DNA of 64,000 nt, taken from assembly GCF_024623185.1 (NCBI RefSeq), contig NZ_JANJZK010000011.1, positions 1-64,000 on the forward strand, read 5' to 3'. The position numbers were made by a program, and so were the translations under genes. Below the pieces are notes generated by a model. It saw nothing but the letters and a program-made list of their open reading frames with translations. It was not told the origin of the DNA and made no database searches. Shown in pieces: positions 18,122 to 25,865 of the stretch. This DNA comes from Anaerofustis stercorihominis. Lineage in GTDB: Bacteria; Bacillota; Clostridia; Eubacteriales; Anaerofustaceae. The first letter of the stretch is position 1. Every line of letters begins with the position of its first letter.

Positions 18122-18568
18122 ATGGAGACTGTAAGTGAAGATTTTTTGGATTCATGGATAAATCTTTCAACAATATTAAGAAATAAAAGGTATATGGTAA
18201 ACTTATCTTTTAATGAGGGTGTATTATGCCATATTTTATATAAAGAACTTACAGTTCAAAACAATAAAAAAGGGCTTGCGATAAAAGAAATATGTGTAAG
18301 AACCGGTTTACTTAAGTCACAGATAAATAAAATAATAAACGGGCTTGTAGATAAAGGGCTTGTTAAAAGAACAAAAAGTGAAGAGGATAAAAGAGTTATT
18401 TATATATCCTTAAACGAAGATAAAATTGATGTATATAAAAAAGAGTATAATGCGATTTTAAAGCTGATAGATAAGCTGGTATATAGTTTGGGAAAAGATA
18501 AGGCTAAGAACGCGACCGATATTTTCAATGAGATATCAGGGTATGTCGGTTTATTGCATAGGAGGTAA
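18122..18568 (+). CDS. MarR family transcriptional regulator
   Basis: A 148-residue winged-helix regulator: LSFNEGVLCHILYKEL, IKEICVRTGLLKSQINKIINGLVDKGLVKR as the recognition helix, and the wing SEEDKRVIYISL. Dimerisation helices lie at both ends. It is the first gene of a probable two-gene operon with degV (2-nt gap, with the degV ribosome binding site overlapping its stop). Strong vegetative-type promoter; autoregulation through the palindrome at 18092-18106 is inferred. Confidence 0.9.
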   Translation: METVSEDFLDSWINLSTILRNKRYMVNLSFNEGVLCHILYKELTVQNNKKGLAIKEICVRTGLLKSQINKIINGLVDKGLVKRTKSEEDKRVIYISLNEDKIDVYKKEYNAILKLIDKLVYSLGKDKAKNATDIFNEISGYVGLLHRR

Positions 18569-18570
18569 AT

Positions 18571-19416
18571 ATGGGAGTAAGAATATTAACAGATTCATCA
18601 TCGGATTATGAACAAAATGAAATTAAAGAAAAGGGCATATTATTCGTACCTATAATGGTTTCTTTTGATGAAGAACATTATTATGACGGGGTGGATATTG
18701 ATAAAGATACTTTTTATGATAAATTATTGAATACCGATATTTTCCCTAAGACCGCTCAGCCTGCACCGAGAGAATTTCTTAAATATTTTAATGAAGCCAA
18801 AGAAGCTGGAGATGATATAATAGCGATTTTACTCTCAAGCGGTTTAAGCGGAACGGTTCAGAGTGCAAATATTGCAAAACAAATTGCAGATTATGATAAC
18901 ATATTCATCATTGACAGTGTACATGCCGTAACGGGGGTAAGATTATTGGTGGATACCGCCGTGAAGTTAAGAGATGAAGGTCTAAGCGGTAAAGAGATAT
19001 ACGAAAAACTATCTTATTTGGTTACGAAGCTTCGTTCCGTGGTAATGGTAGATACTTTGGAATATCTACATAAAGGCGGAAGGCTCACAAAAGCTCAGGC
19101 TGCTTTGGGAGAGGCAGTAAATATGAAACCAATCATAAGTATTGACAGTGAAGGTAAGCTTTTTATGAAAGATAAATCACTTGGTAAAGCCAGAGCTTAT
19201 AAGAAAATGGTAAAAGAATATCAAAAAATAGACAGAGATATTAATTATCCCGCATATTTCCCTTATTCAAACGAGAAAGAAAACTGTGAAGAACTTATAA
19301 AAAGATTAAAATCAATAGATAAAAATATAAATGAAAATGATATATATAATATAGGACCAACAATTGGAGCTCATTTAGGCAGCGGAACGTTTGGGTTTAC
19401 TGTGGTAGAAAAATAA
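18571..19416 (+). CDS. DegV family fatty-acid-binding protein
   Basis: A 281-residue DegV protein. The N-terminal domain begins VRILTDSSSDY, then VPIMVSFDEEHYYDGVDID, the conserved TAQPAPREF and LSSGLSGTVQSA. The second domain carries the LEYLHKGGR motif and the C-terminal IGPTIGAHLGSGTFGF. Members such as FakB bind fatty acids and present them to the FakA kinase for phospholipid synthesis. No fakA is in the window. A MarR regulator next to a fatty-acid binder suggests a lipid signal, but that is inference. Confidence 0.93.
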   Translation: MGVRILTDSSSDYEQNEIKEKGILFVPIMVSFDEEHYYDGVDIDKDTFYDKLLNTDIFPKTAQPAPREFLKYFNEAKEAGDDIIAILLSSGLSGTVQSANIAKQIADYDNIFIIDSVHAVTGVRLLVDTAVKLRDEGLSGKEIYEKLSYLVTKLRSVVMVDTLEYLHKGGRLTKAQAALGEAVNMKPIISIDSEGKLFMKDKSLGKARAYKKMVKEYQKIDRDINYPAYFPYSNEKENCEELIKRLKSIDKNINENDIYNIGPTIGAHLGSGTFGFTVVEK

Positions 19417-19440
19417 AAGAAAGTCTAATGACTTTCTTTT
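19415..19440 (+). terminator. Terminator after degV
   Basis: Eleven-base stem AAAAGAAAGTC (19415-19425) / GACTTTCTTTT (19430-19440), loop TAAT, overlapping the stop codon and continuing into T residues. Confidence 0.85.
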
Positions 19441-19512
19441 TTAGTATAATGATATTATATTAATTATATTTAATTATTGATTACATCAAAAAATGTATTT
19501 ATAAATAAAAAA

Positions 19513-19531
19513 CATCGGTACTTAACCGATG
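19513..19531 (-). terminator. Terminator of gatC-ispE
   Basis: Seven-base-pair stem CATCGGT (19513-19519) / ACCGATG (19525-19531); on the minus strand the hairpin is followed by a run of T residues (complement of 19505-19512). Confidence 0.8.
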
Positions 19532-19539
19532 CTATAAAT

Positions 19540-20424
19540 TTATCTTAATTCATATGTAAGAAGTGAATTATCGCTTTCTGTAAAATTTGTTAAGAATACT
19601 GTATTATATTCTTTGAAAAATTCTTCATATGCATATTGTGCTTTTTCAAGACTGTCAAATAAAGCAAAGACACTTGGTCCCGAACCGCTCATTTGTACAC
19701 CGACCGCGTCTAATTTTTCAAACTTGTCTTTTATATATCTGATTTCGGGATACTTTTCTAAAACAAAAGGTTCAAAAACATTTATAAGTCCTTTTTTAAG
19801 TTTCTTTTTATCAGAGTTCAACAGTCCGTTCATCAAAGCTGTGAAATCCGGTCTTTTTAAATCAGTGGCATTATCAATAAGGTCATATGCAAATTTTGTA
19901 CTTACACCAAAATCGGGTTTGCATAGTACGATATAACTTGGGATATATGGATAAATAGGTCTTATTTTTTCACCGATCCCCTCACACATACCCGCTCCGC
20001 TATGGATCAAAAACGGGATATCAGCACCGATCTTTCTTCCTATTTCACATAACTGATTTCTGCTTAAGCCAAGGTCATAGATTTTATTGTAAGCAATTAA
20101 AGCCGCTGCGCCGTTTGCACTGCCGCCTCCAAGACCCGCACATACAGGTATCCTTTTTTCTATATGCACAGATAATAAATCTCTGTCACTTTTAAGTTTG
20201 GAGATTTCTTTTATGCATTTATATACTATGTTATTTTCGTCTCTTGGGACTTCGTCATTATTGCAGGTAATAACAATTTTTTCTGATTTTTCGAATGTTA
20301 GATAATCGTAAATATTGATTGAATGCATTACTGTTTTAATATCATGATAATTATCTTTTCTTTTACCCACTACATCCAATCCAAGATTGACTTTTGCGGG
20401 TATCTTGATTTGTAATTTATCCAT
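19540..20424 (-). CDS. ispE: 4-diphosphocytidyl-2-C-methyl-D-erythritol kinase
   Basis: A 294-residue GHMP kinase of the MEP pathway that phosphorylates CDP-methylerythritol with ATP, two steps before the IspF product. Motifs: IPAKVNLGLDV.GKR.D.YH, the ATP loop PVCAGLGGGSANGAAAL, IGADIPFLIHSG, and the C-terminal VGVQMSGSGPSVFALF. It lies 25 bp downstream of gatC on the same strand. Confidence 0.96.
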   Translation of the reverse strand: MDKLQIKIPAKVNLGLDVVGKRKDNYHDIKTVMHSINIYDYLTFEKSEKIVITCNNDEVPRDENNIVYKCIKEISKLKSDRDLLSVHIEKRIPVCAGLGGGSANGAAALIAYNKIYDLGLSRNQLCEIGRKIGADIPFLIHSGAGMCEGIGEKIRPIYPYIPSYIVLCKPDFGVSTKFAYDLIDNATDLKRPDFTALMNGLLNSDKKKLKKGLINVFEPFVLEKYPEIRYIKDKFEKLDAVGVQMSGSGPSVFALFDSLEKAQYAYEEFFKEYNTVFLTNFTESDNSLLTYELR

Positions 20425-20449
20425 GTTTTACCTTCGCTTACTTTTAAAA

Positions 20450-20734
20450 TTATAACATCTTTGGTACGTTAATACATCTGCCGTCTTTATCCGGTGCATT
20501 TTGTAAAGCTTCTTCTATGTTAAGTCCTTCTTTTACTTCATCTTCTCTGACTACATTTTCAAGGTCTAATACATGTGCTAAAGGTTTTACGTTTTCAGTG
20601 TCTACATTATCTAAAGATTTAGCGTATTCAAGTTGCTTTGTAAGAGTATCTCTGTATGCCTCAACATCTTTTTCGTCTATATCAATCTTGGCAAGAGATG
20701 CGGTATATAGTACATCTTCTTTACTTACTTTCAT
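20450..20734 (-). CDS. gatC: Asp-tRNA(Asn)/Glu-tRNA(Gln) amidotransferase subunit C
   Basis: A 94-residue subunit that joins GatA and GatB in the amidotransferase making Gln-tRNA(Gln) or Asn-tRNA(Asn). It shows the family pattern: VSKEDVLYTASLAKIDI, then L..QL.Y...L..VDTENV.PL and the C-terminal NAPDKDGRCINVPKML. GatA and GatB are not adjacent, which differs from the usual gatCAB operon; here gatC leads ispE. Confidence 0.93.
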   Translation of the reverse strand: MKVSKEDVLYTASLAKIDIDEKDVEAYRDTLTKQLEYAKSLDNVDTENVKPLAHVLDLENVVREDEVKEGLNIEEALQNAPDKDGRCINVPKML

Positions 20735-20882
20735 AATATACTCCTTTATCCTATGATTTATATTATTCTATATTTTACTTTTTTTGGATTGAATAGTCAA
20801 GGAAGTATCTGAAACTAACCTTTAAATCTATTTATATTAATGTTTTCTTAATCAAAAACCATTATAATTTTAATATAAACTG

Positions 20883-20891
20883 TGCTATAAT
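20883..20891 (+). promoter_or_regulatory. Extended -10 promoter of rplI-dnaB
   Basis: TGcTATAAT at 20883-20891 is an extended -10 element 34 bp before the rplI start; the -35 region is only weakly conserved. A GGAGG site follows before the GTG start. Confidence 0.6.
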
Positions 20892-20924
20892 GTTAAATAA
20901 TTAATACAGTATGGAGGATTAGAC

Positions 20925-21368
20925 GTGAAAGTTATATTACTTGAAGATATAAAAGGTATAGGTAAAAAAAGAGAAATCAAAAATGTAAAAACCGGATATG
21001 CAAATAATTTCTTACTTAAGAATGGTAAGGCAGTTGAAGCGACAAAAGCAAATATAGAAAAACTGGAAGAAGAAATAAGGCTTGAAAATGAAAATAGAGC
21101 TAAATTGATTGAAGATGCTAAGAAGGCAAAAGCAGACCTTGAAAAAATATCTGTTGATTTAAAGGCAAAATCTGGACCTGACGGAAAGCTTTACGGTTCC
21201 GTTACATCAATGGACGTGAGTGATGCAATAAAAAAAGCAAGCGGAGCAGATGTTGATAAAAGAAAAATAGTAATGGATAACATCAAAACCGAAGGCGAAT
21301 ATAAGGTAAAAGTAAAACTTTTTGAAGATGTCGAAGCGATGGTTAAAATCAACGTAGTAAGTGAATAA
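20925..21368 (+). CDS. rplI: 50S ribosomal protein L9
   Basis: A 147-residue ribosomal protein that binds 23S rRNA. The signature [28 protein letters not shown] is at the N-terminus, then the long connecting helix and a C-terminal domain with [19 protein letters not shown] start after GGAGG. It is followed 34 bp later by dnaB, as in many Firmicutes. Confidence 0.97.
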   Translation: MKVILLEDIKGIGKKREIKNVKTGYANNFLLKNGKAVEATKANIEKLEEEIRLENENRAKLIEDAKKAKADLEKISVDLKAKSGPDGKLYGSVTSMDVSDAIKKASGADVDKRKIVMDNIKTEGEYKVKVKLFEDVEAMVKINVVSE

Positions 21369-21402
21369 TTAAAATAGATAGTATTGAATAAGGAGTCGGG
21401 AA

Positions 21403-22776
21403 GTGGCAGATAAACTAAGCTTAAAAGTTATGCCCCATAACAGTGAAGCGGAAAGATGTGTTCTTGGGTGCACATTGATAAACAGTGAAACTATAAGTGT
21501 AGTAAGAGAAGTTTTAAGTGTAGATGATTTTTATGATGACCAGCATAAATGGGTTTATAAATCAGTTTTGGCTCTTTCGGACAGAGGTAAAGCTGTAGAC
21601 GCGCTTACTCTTTCAAATGAACTTAAAGAAAATGGTGTATTTGATAAGATTGGCGGTTATGAATTTTTAACTAAAATAGGTGACAGTGTAGTATCGACAA
21701 ATAATATAGAGCACTACTGTGATATCATAAAAGAGAAATCTATAAGGCGAAGGCTTATAAGGGAGCTTGGAGATGTTATAGATAAATGTTATGCAAATGA
21801 AGATGATGCTTCTTCAATGATAGAAAAAGCTCAAAAGTCGGTTTATGATATTTCCATGGATAATAATACAACTGATTTTACAAAACTATCGGATGCGGTC
21901 AGTGATGCCGTTAACGAACTCAACAGGATTCAAAAGCTGGATGAGAAAGTCATAGGGGTTCCTTCCGGTTTTGAAGCGATAGATGATATTACATCCGGAT
22001 TTCAAAAAGGAGATCTTGTACTTATTGCCGCCAGACCTAGTATGGGTAAGACCGCACTTGCTGTTAATATAGCTCAAAATGCCGCTATAAGACATAAACA
22101 GGCTGTAGCCATATTTTCACTTGAAATGCCTACAAAACAGCTGGCTAACAGAATTATGTCCGGAGAAGCGGAGGTCGATTCTTCAAGACTCAGGATAGCT
22201 AATATATTCCCAAGCGAGTGGTCAAGCCTTTATGATATGGTAAGGACTATAAGAGAAAATGATGTAAAATTATTTATCAATGATACCTCAGGTATTTCCG
22301 TGGGAGAGCTTAGAAGAAAGTGCAGAAAACTTAAAGCTACTGAAGGCTTAGATTTGATTATCATAGACTACTTACAGCTTATGACCATAAATGAAAGAGT
22401 TGAGAGCAGGCAGCAGGAAATTTCTACTATTTCAAGGACACTAAAAGGAATAGCAAAAGAACTTGGATGTCCTGTGATTGCACTCAGTCAGTTATCCCGT
22501 GGACCGGAAGCAAGGACAAATAAAAGGCCTATGCTTTCAGACCTTAGAGAGTCGGGGGCGATTGAGCAAGATGCCGACCTTGTAATGCTTTTATACAGAG
22601 ATAAATATTATAACCCTGAGAGTGAGGATGATTCTACGGAAGTTATAATAGCAAAACATAGAAATGGTAGTGTTGGAACTGTTAAGCTTAAGTTCCATGG
22701 AGAATACACAAAATTCATCACTGTTGAAGATGATCCTACGAGTTCTGAAGCATATAGTGATGATAATTTAGTATAG
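21403..22776 (+). CDS. dnaB: Replicative DNA helicase
   Basis: A 457-residue hexameric helicase (called DnaC in Bacillus). The N-terminal domain begins MPHNSEAERCVLGC; the RecA-like C-terminal domain has Walker A AARPSMGKTALA, FSLEMP, Walker B LIIIDYLQLM, the ALSQLSRGPE.R..KRP..SDLRESGAIEQDAD block and AKHRNG. GTG start with AAGGAG upstream. No intein is present. Confidence 0.98.
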   Translation: MADKLSLKVMPHNSEAERCVLGCTLINSETISVVREVLSVDDFYDDQHKWVYKSVLALSDRGKAVDALTLSNELKENGVFDKIGGYEFLTKIGDSVVSTNNIEHYCDIIKEKSIRRRLIRELGDVIDKCYANEDDASSMIEKAQKSVYDISMDNNTTDFTKLSDAVSDAVNELNRIQKLDEKVIGVPSGFEAIDDITSGFQKGDLVLIAARPSMGKTALAVNIAQNAAIRHKQAVAIFSLEMPTKQLANRIMSGEAEVDSSRLRIANIFPSEWSSLYDMVRTIRENDVKLFINDTSGISVGELRRKCRKLKATEGLDLIIIDYLQLMTINERVESRQQEISTISRTLKGIAKELGCPVIALSQLSRGPEARTNKRPMLSDLRESGAIEQDADLVMLLYRDKYYNPESEDDSTEVIIAKHRNGSVGTVKLKFHGEYTKFITVEDDPTSSEAYSDDNLV

Positions 22777-22789
22777 GAGATGAAAATAA

Positions 22790-23389
22790 ATGAGAGATAT
22801 TTTTGAAAAGGACTTTATTTTAAGAGTGCTGGTTCCTCTAGCGGGTACAATGCTGGTTTCCGGAGTGCTTTACATCTTAGGTAATGTATTTCTTATTCTT
22901 GTCGCTCTTATTGTATTTGCTGGACTGTTTTTCTTCACAAAATATTCAAAAGATAATCTTGAAGAAGAAATATATTATGAAGAAGAAGATACCAGCCCTA
23001 TTGAGGAAATAAGAAAAGAAATCAACAAACCTGTGGATTATTATGAAGAATATGATTCAGAACCCGTAAAACCTAAGGTAAATACTTATGATAATATGCT
23101 GGATGATTACGGCTCTGCACTTTTGAATGTAGAGGATGAAGATGGGGAAGCTCTTCATTTTGAAAAAGCATCGTCTTTAACTCAGCAAATCAGGACCAGT
23201 GTAGATGAAGATTACCCTGAACCTGTTAGAAGAAGCGAGAAAAAAATAAGTAAACCAAAGCAAAAGAAAAATGTAAATGTGGTTTCCAGATCCATGAATA
23301 ATATAAAAAGGAAAAGGGAAGTCCCTGTTAAGAATGAAATCAATTATGATGATGATTTTGAATTTGAATATGGTTCTTATGACGAATAA
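22790..23389 (+). CDS. Hypothetical membrane protein with acidic cytoplasmic tail
   Basis: A 199-residue protein with two adjacent transmembrane segments (about residues 11-30 and 32-50), a strongly acidic stretch (EEEIYYEEEDTSP) and a long charged, low-complexity tail ending in a Lys-rich then Asp/Glu-rich part. The tail is probably disordered and cytoplasmic. It starts 13 bp after dnaB and is likely in its transcript. I do not recognise a family. Confidence 0.6.
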   Translation: MRDIFEKDFILRVLVPLAGTMLVSGVLYILGNVFLILVALIVFAGLFFFTKYSKDNLEEEIYYEEEDTSPIEEIRKEINKPVDYYEEYDSEPVKPKVNTYDNMLDDYGSALLNVEDEDGEALHFEKASSLTQQIRTSVDEDYPEPVRRSEKKISKPKQKKNVNVVSRSMNNIKRKREVPVKNEINYDDDFEFEYGSYDE

Positions 23390-23444
23390 AATATTATAAT
23401 TTCACTATTACATTAAAAATTTAAAATATGATACAATTTAAAGA

Positions 23445-23494
23445 AACGCGTAGCTTTATGGTGCAAATCAGTTTGAAGTTATGCGTTATTTTTT
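23445..23494 (+). terminator. Long-loop hairpin with T-run after the dnaB operon
   Basis: Eleven-base-pair stem with wobble pairs, AACGCGTAGCT (23445-23455) / AGTTATGCGTT (23477-23487), a 21-nt loop, then ATTTTTT. It probably ends the rplI-dnaB transcript. The long loop leaves open an RNA element with another role. Confidence 0.5.
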
Positions 23495-23510
23495 ATTTGG
23501 AAGTATATAA

Positions 23511-23970
23511 TTGGGAAATAAAAAATCATTTGTACGTGGATTTTCAATGTGTTTTATTATGGTATTTATGATGAATTTATTGGAGACATTTATAAATATG
23601 GGTGAGGTCAGCTGAAATGCATTTTTGTTTGAGCTTTAGGACTTTACCTTTTGTATTCATAGCTGCTTATCTTATTCAAAATTTTGCGGTAGGGAAACTA
23701 AAAGATAAATGGATAAATTTTTTCTTCAGTGAAGAAGAAAGCGAGTATGCATTTATGTTATTTAATGGGATTTTTATTTTTACGGTAATGTTCATTATCA
23801 TGACTGTGGTCGGCGCAGTAATTGCGGGGGATTATGTAAATGAAATATTAAGTAATTATTTTTTGATATGGACGAGGAACTTTTGTGCGGCATTTTTTAT
23901 AAATATTATTCTTGCGGGACCTATCAGCCGATTTGTAGCAGCAAAAGTAAATAACTTATTTAACGAATAA
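23511..23970 (+). pseudogene. Broken DUF2798-like membrane protein gene
   Basis: Two frames together encode one DUF2798-like protein. From TTG 23511 the first frame reads GNKKSFVRGFSMCFIMVFMM, then an ETFINMGEVS segment, and meets TGA (23613-23615). It resumes as NAFLFEL to TAG (23637-23639), after which the next frame from 23638 continues RTLPFVFIAAYLIQNFAVGK to the end at 23970. The protein would have four transmembrane segments. The TGA replaces what is probably a Trp codon, and a +1 shift follows 22 nt later, so the gene carries two independent lesions. A shorter product from 23602 is possible but would lack the first transmembrane helix. Confidence 0.75.
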
Positions 23971-23993
23971 AAAAACACCTAATTGGTGTTTTT
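23971..23993. terminator. Bidirectional terminator between the DUF2798 pseudogene and the HAD gene
   Basis: Nine-base stem AAAAACACC (23971-23979) / GGTGTTTTT (23985-23993) with a 5-nt loop between convergent genes. Confidence 0.85.
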
Positions 23994-24771
23994 ATTTTAA
24001 TAAATATTCATTTATCATCTCCGCTACAGCATTTTCATTGTTAGTCTTTTTAAGTACATAATTAGCTGCTTTTTTGGTAAATTCATCCGCATTTTGTACT
24101 GCAAAAGAATATTTGGTATTTTCAAGAAGCTCTACATCACTTGCCTGATCCCCTATGGTCGCGGCTTCATTTTTATCTATATCATAATGTTTCATCAATG
24201 CTTCAAGCCCTGTAAATTTATTTACTTTTGTTGGTCTTATATCATAAACATTTCTGTCGACTGTTCCATATATGCTTTTGGGTAAATAGCTTTTTAAATA
24301 TTCAAGATCCTCTTTATCTTTGAAGTGTACCGATATCCTATAGCAGTCTCTAAGGGAAGTTAAATCCCCTTTAATAAGACCTTCATCATCTATCCAAGTC
24401 CTTACATCATCAAGAAGTTCTCCCTCATTTTTATAAAAATAACCGTCTCTATTAAGAGGCATAAAATCTCTGTTGTCTAAGGTGAATTTTTCTACTAAAT
24501 AATCATATATATCATTATCTATAGTAACAAGCTCTTCATGTCCGTTTATGAAGTCCAAAAGCAATGCTCCGTTTACACCAATGTGCTTGTTTTTTATGAT
24601 TTTTAATTCCTCGACGATGGGTTTTATAGACGCGTCGTTTCTTCCTGATATAATGCTTACTATTATTCCCTTGTCGATACATTTTTGAATTGCTCTTTTA
24701 TCTTCGTATGATATGGTGTTATCATCTCTTATTAATGTTTTATCAAGATCCAGTGCAAGTAGTTTAATCAT
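23992..24771 (-). CDS. HAD superfamily phosphatase, Cof type
   Basis: A 259-residue haloacid-dehalogenase-type phosphatase with a C2 cap. Motif I ALDLDKTL has nucleophile Asp8 and Asp10; motif II is ISGRND; motif IV is IGDQASDVELL near the C-terminus. Cof-type enzymes hydrolyse sugar phosphates, flavin mononucleotide or similar; the substrate is not predictable. The ATG at 24771 is chosen over an upstream TTG because GGAG lies 6 nt before it. It follows a second HAD gene with a one-base gap. Confidence 0.9.
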   Translation of the reverse strand: MIKLLALDLDKTLIRDDNTISYEDKRAIQKCIDKGIIVSIISGRNDASIKPIVEELKIIKNKHIGVNGALLLDFINGHEELVTIDNDIYDYLVEKFTLDNRDFMPLNRDGYFYKNEGELLDDVRTWIDDEGLIKGDLTSLRDCYRISVHFKDKEDLEYLKSYLPKSIYGTVDRNVYDIRPTKVNKFTGLEALMKHYDIDKNEAATIGDQASDVELLENTKYSFAVQNADEFTKKAANYVLKKTNNENAVAEMINEYLLK

Positions 24772-24772
24772 T

Positions 24773-25423
24773 TTAATCTCCAAGTACTATATTCAATAAA
24801 TCAAGCGGTTTTTCTATATAGTAATCTGCATTGCAGGTTTTAATTTCTTCTTCATTCCCGTATCCGTATTTTACCATTACGGCGTCCAATTTATTTAAAT
24901 GCCCGCCTTCTATATCCGTAGGTTTATCCCCTATCATCAATGTTTTTTTAGTATTATTTATATTTAATACTTTCATTGTTTCTCTTACTAAATCGGCTTT
25001 GTTTCCTCTTGTTTGCAAATCATCCTGTCCGTTAATAAATTTAAAGAATTTATCGATTTTAAAGTATTCAGCCTGGCATACGACATTTTCAAGAGGTTTG
25101 TTAGATGCAATGGCAAGTGTTACTCCTTTGTTATATAGAGTTTCTATAAGCTCATAAACTCCTTCAAATAAACTCGCTTCATAAACTCCTTTTTCTCTGA
25201 CGTATTTTCTATGTATCATTATGGCTTTCGCACCTTCTTCTTTTGAAAAACCATACTTATCCACAATTAGATGTGCAAAAGGCGGTCCAATCATTTTCTT
25301 AACATTTTCTATCGTTTCTTCTATACCATATTCGCCAAGGCACTTTACAAATCCTTTCGCTATGCCCAGCCATGAATCCACTATTACACCGTCAAAATCA
25401 AAAATTACTGTATCGTATTTCAT
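24773..25423 (-). CDS. HAD-IA family phosphatase, phosphoglycolate-phosphatase-like
   Basis: A 216-residue HAD subfamily IA enzyme. Motif I is FDFDGVIVDS (Asp9, Asp11), an alpha-helical C1 cap follows (about 15-85), motif II is IASNK and the C-terminal acidic motif is MIGDKPTDIEGG. The group includes phosphoglycolate phosphatases and pyrophosphatases. The ATG at 25423 has GAGG upstream; an earlier TTG does not. Cotranscribed with the Cof-type gene. Confidence 0.88.
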   Translation of the reverse strand: MKYDTVIFDFDGVIVDSWLGIAKGFVKCLGEYGIEETIENVKKMIGPPFAHLIVDKYGFSKEEGAKAIMIHRKYVREKGVYEASLFEGVYELIETLYNKGVTLAIASNKPLENVVCQAEYFKIDKFFKFINGQDDLQTRGNKADLVRETMKVLNINNTKKTLMIGDKPTDIEGGHLNKLDAVMVKYGYGNEEEIKTCNADYYIEKPLDLLNIVLGD

Positions 25424-25559
25424 ATAAAGCCTCACTTTCAATAACTATATATTAATATAATGATATAAATAATTCAATTTAAAAATACTTACTTTTTAAA
25501 AGTAAATTTAAAGAGATGTCGTTACTTATGAAATTATAATTCTATTAATCGTGGGCTTC

Positions 25560-25596
25560 GGGGCACTACGCCTGCCTTCGGTAGATTCCGCGCCCC
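25560..25596 (+). repeat. Structured intergenic repeat, copy 2
   Basis: A 37-nt GC-rich element. Outer stem GGGGC (25560-25564) / GCCCC (25592-25596), internal loop ACTACGC / ATTCCGC, inner stem CTGCC (25572-25576) / GGTAG (25580-25584), loop TTC. Compared with copy 1 at 8771, both stems differ in length and sequence but stay paired, while the internal loop is nearly unchanged. The rest of the 440-bp gap (25424-25865) is AT-rich leader with no gene seen. Confidence 0.65.
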
Positions 25597-25865
25597 TTAT
25601 TTTCACAAACTAATCAATTATGATTATTTTTTATATTTTTTTATTTTTTTTGGAAAAAAGGTGTACATTTTGTCACAAATTATAATAAAAGTACAAAACC
25701 TGAAAAAAGACATAAATATTACATATAGTTTAAATGTATGCATCATATTTCTGTCATTTCCTGTAAATTATTGATATAGATTAAGTATATCACATTTGTT
25801 ACTAAAATTACACTTACAGTATCAGTACAAAATATTGAAATATATTTAATTAAAGGGGTTATAAA

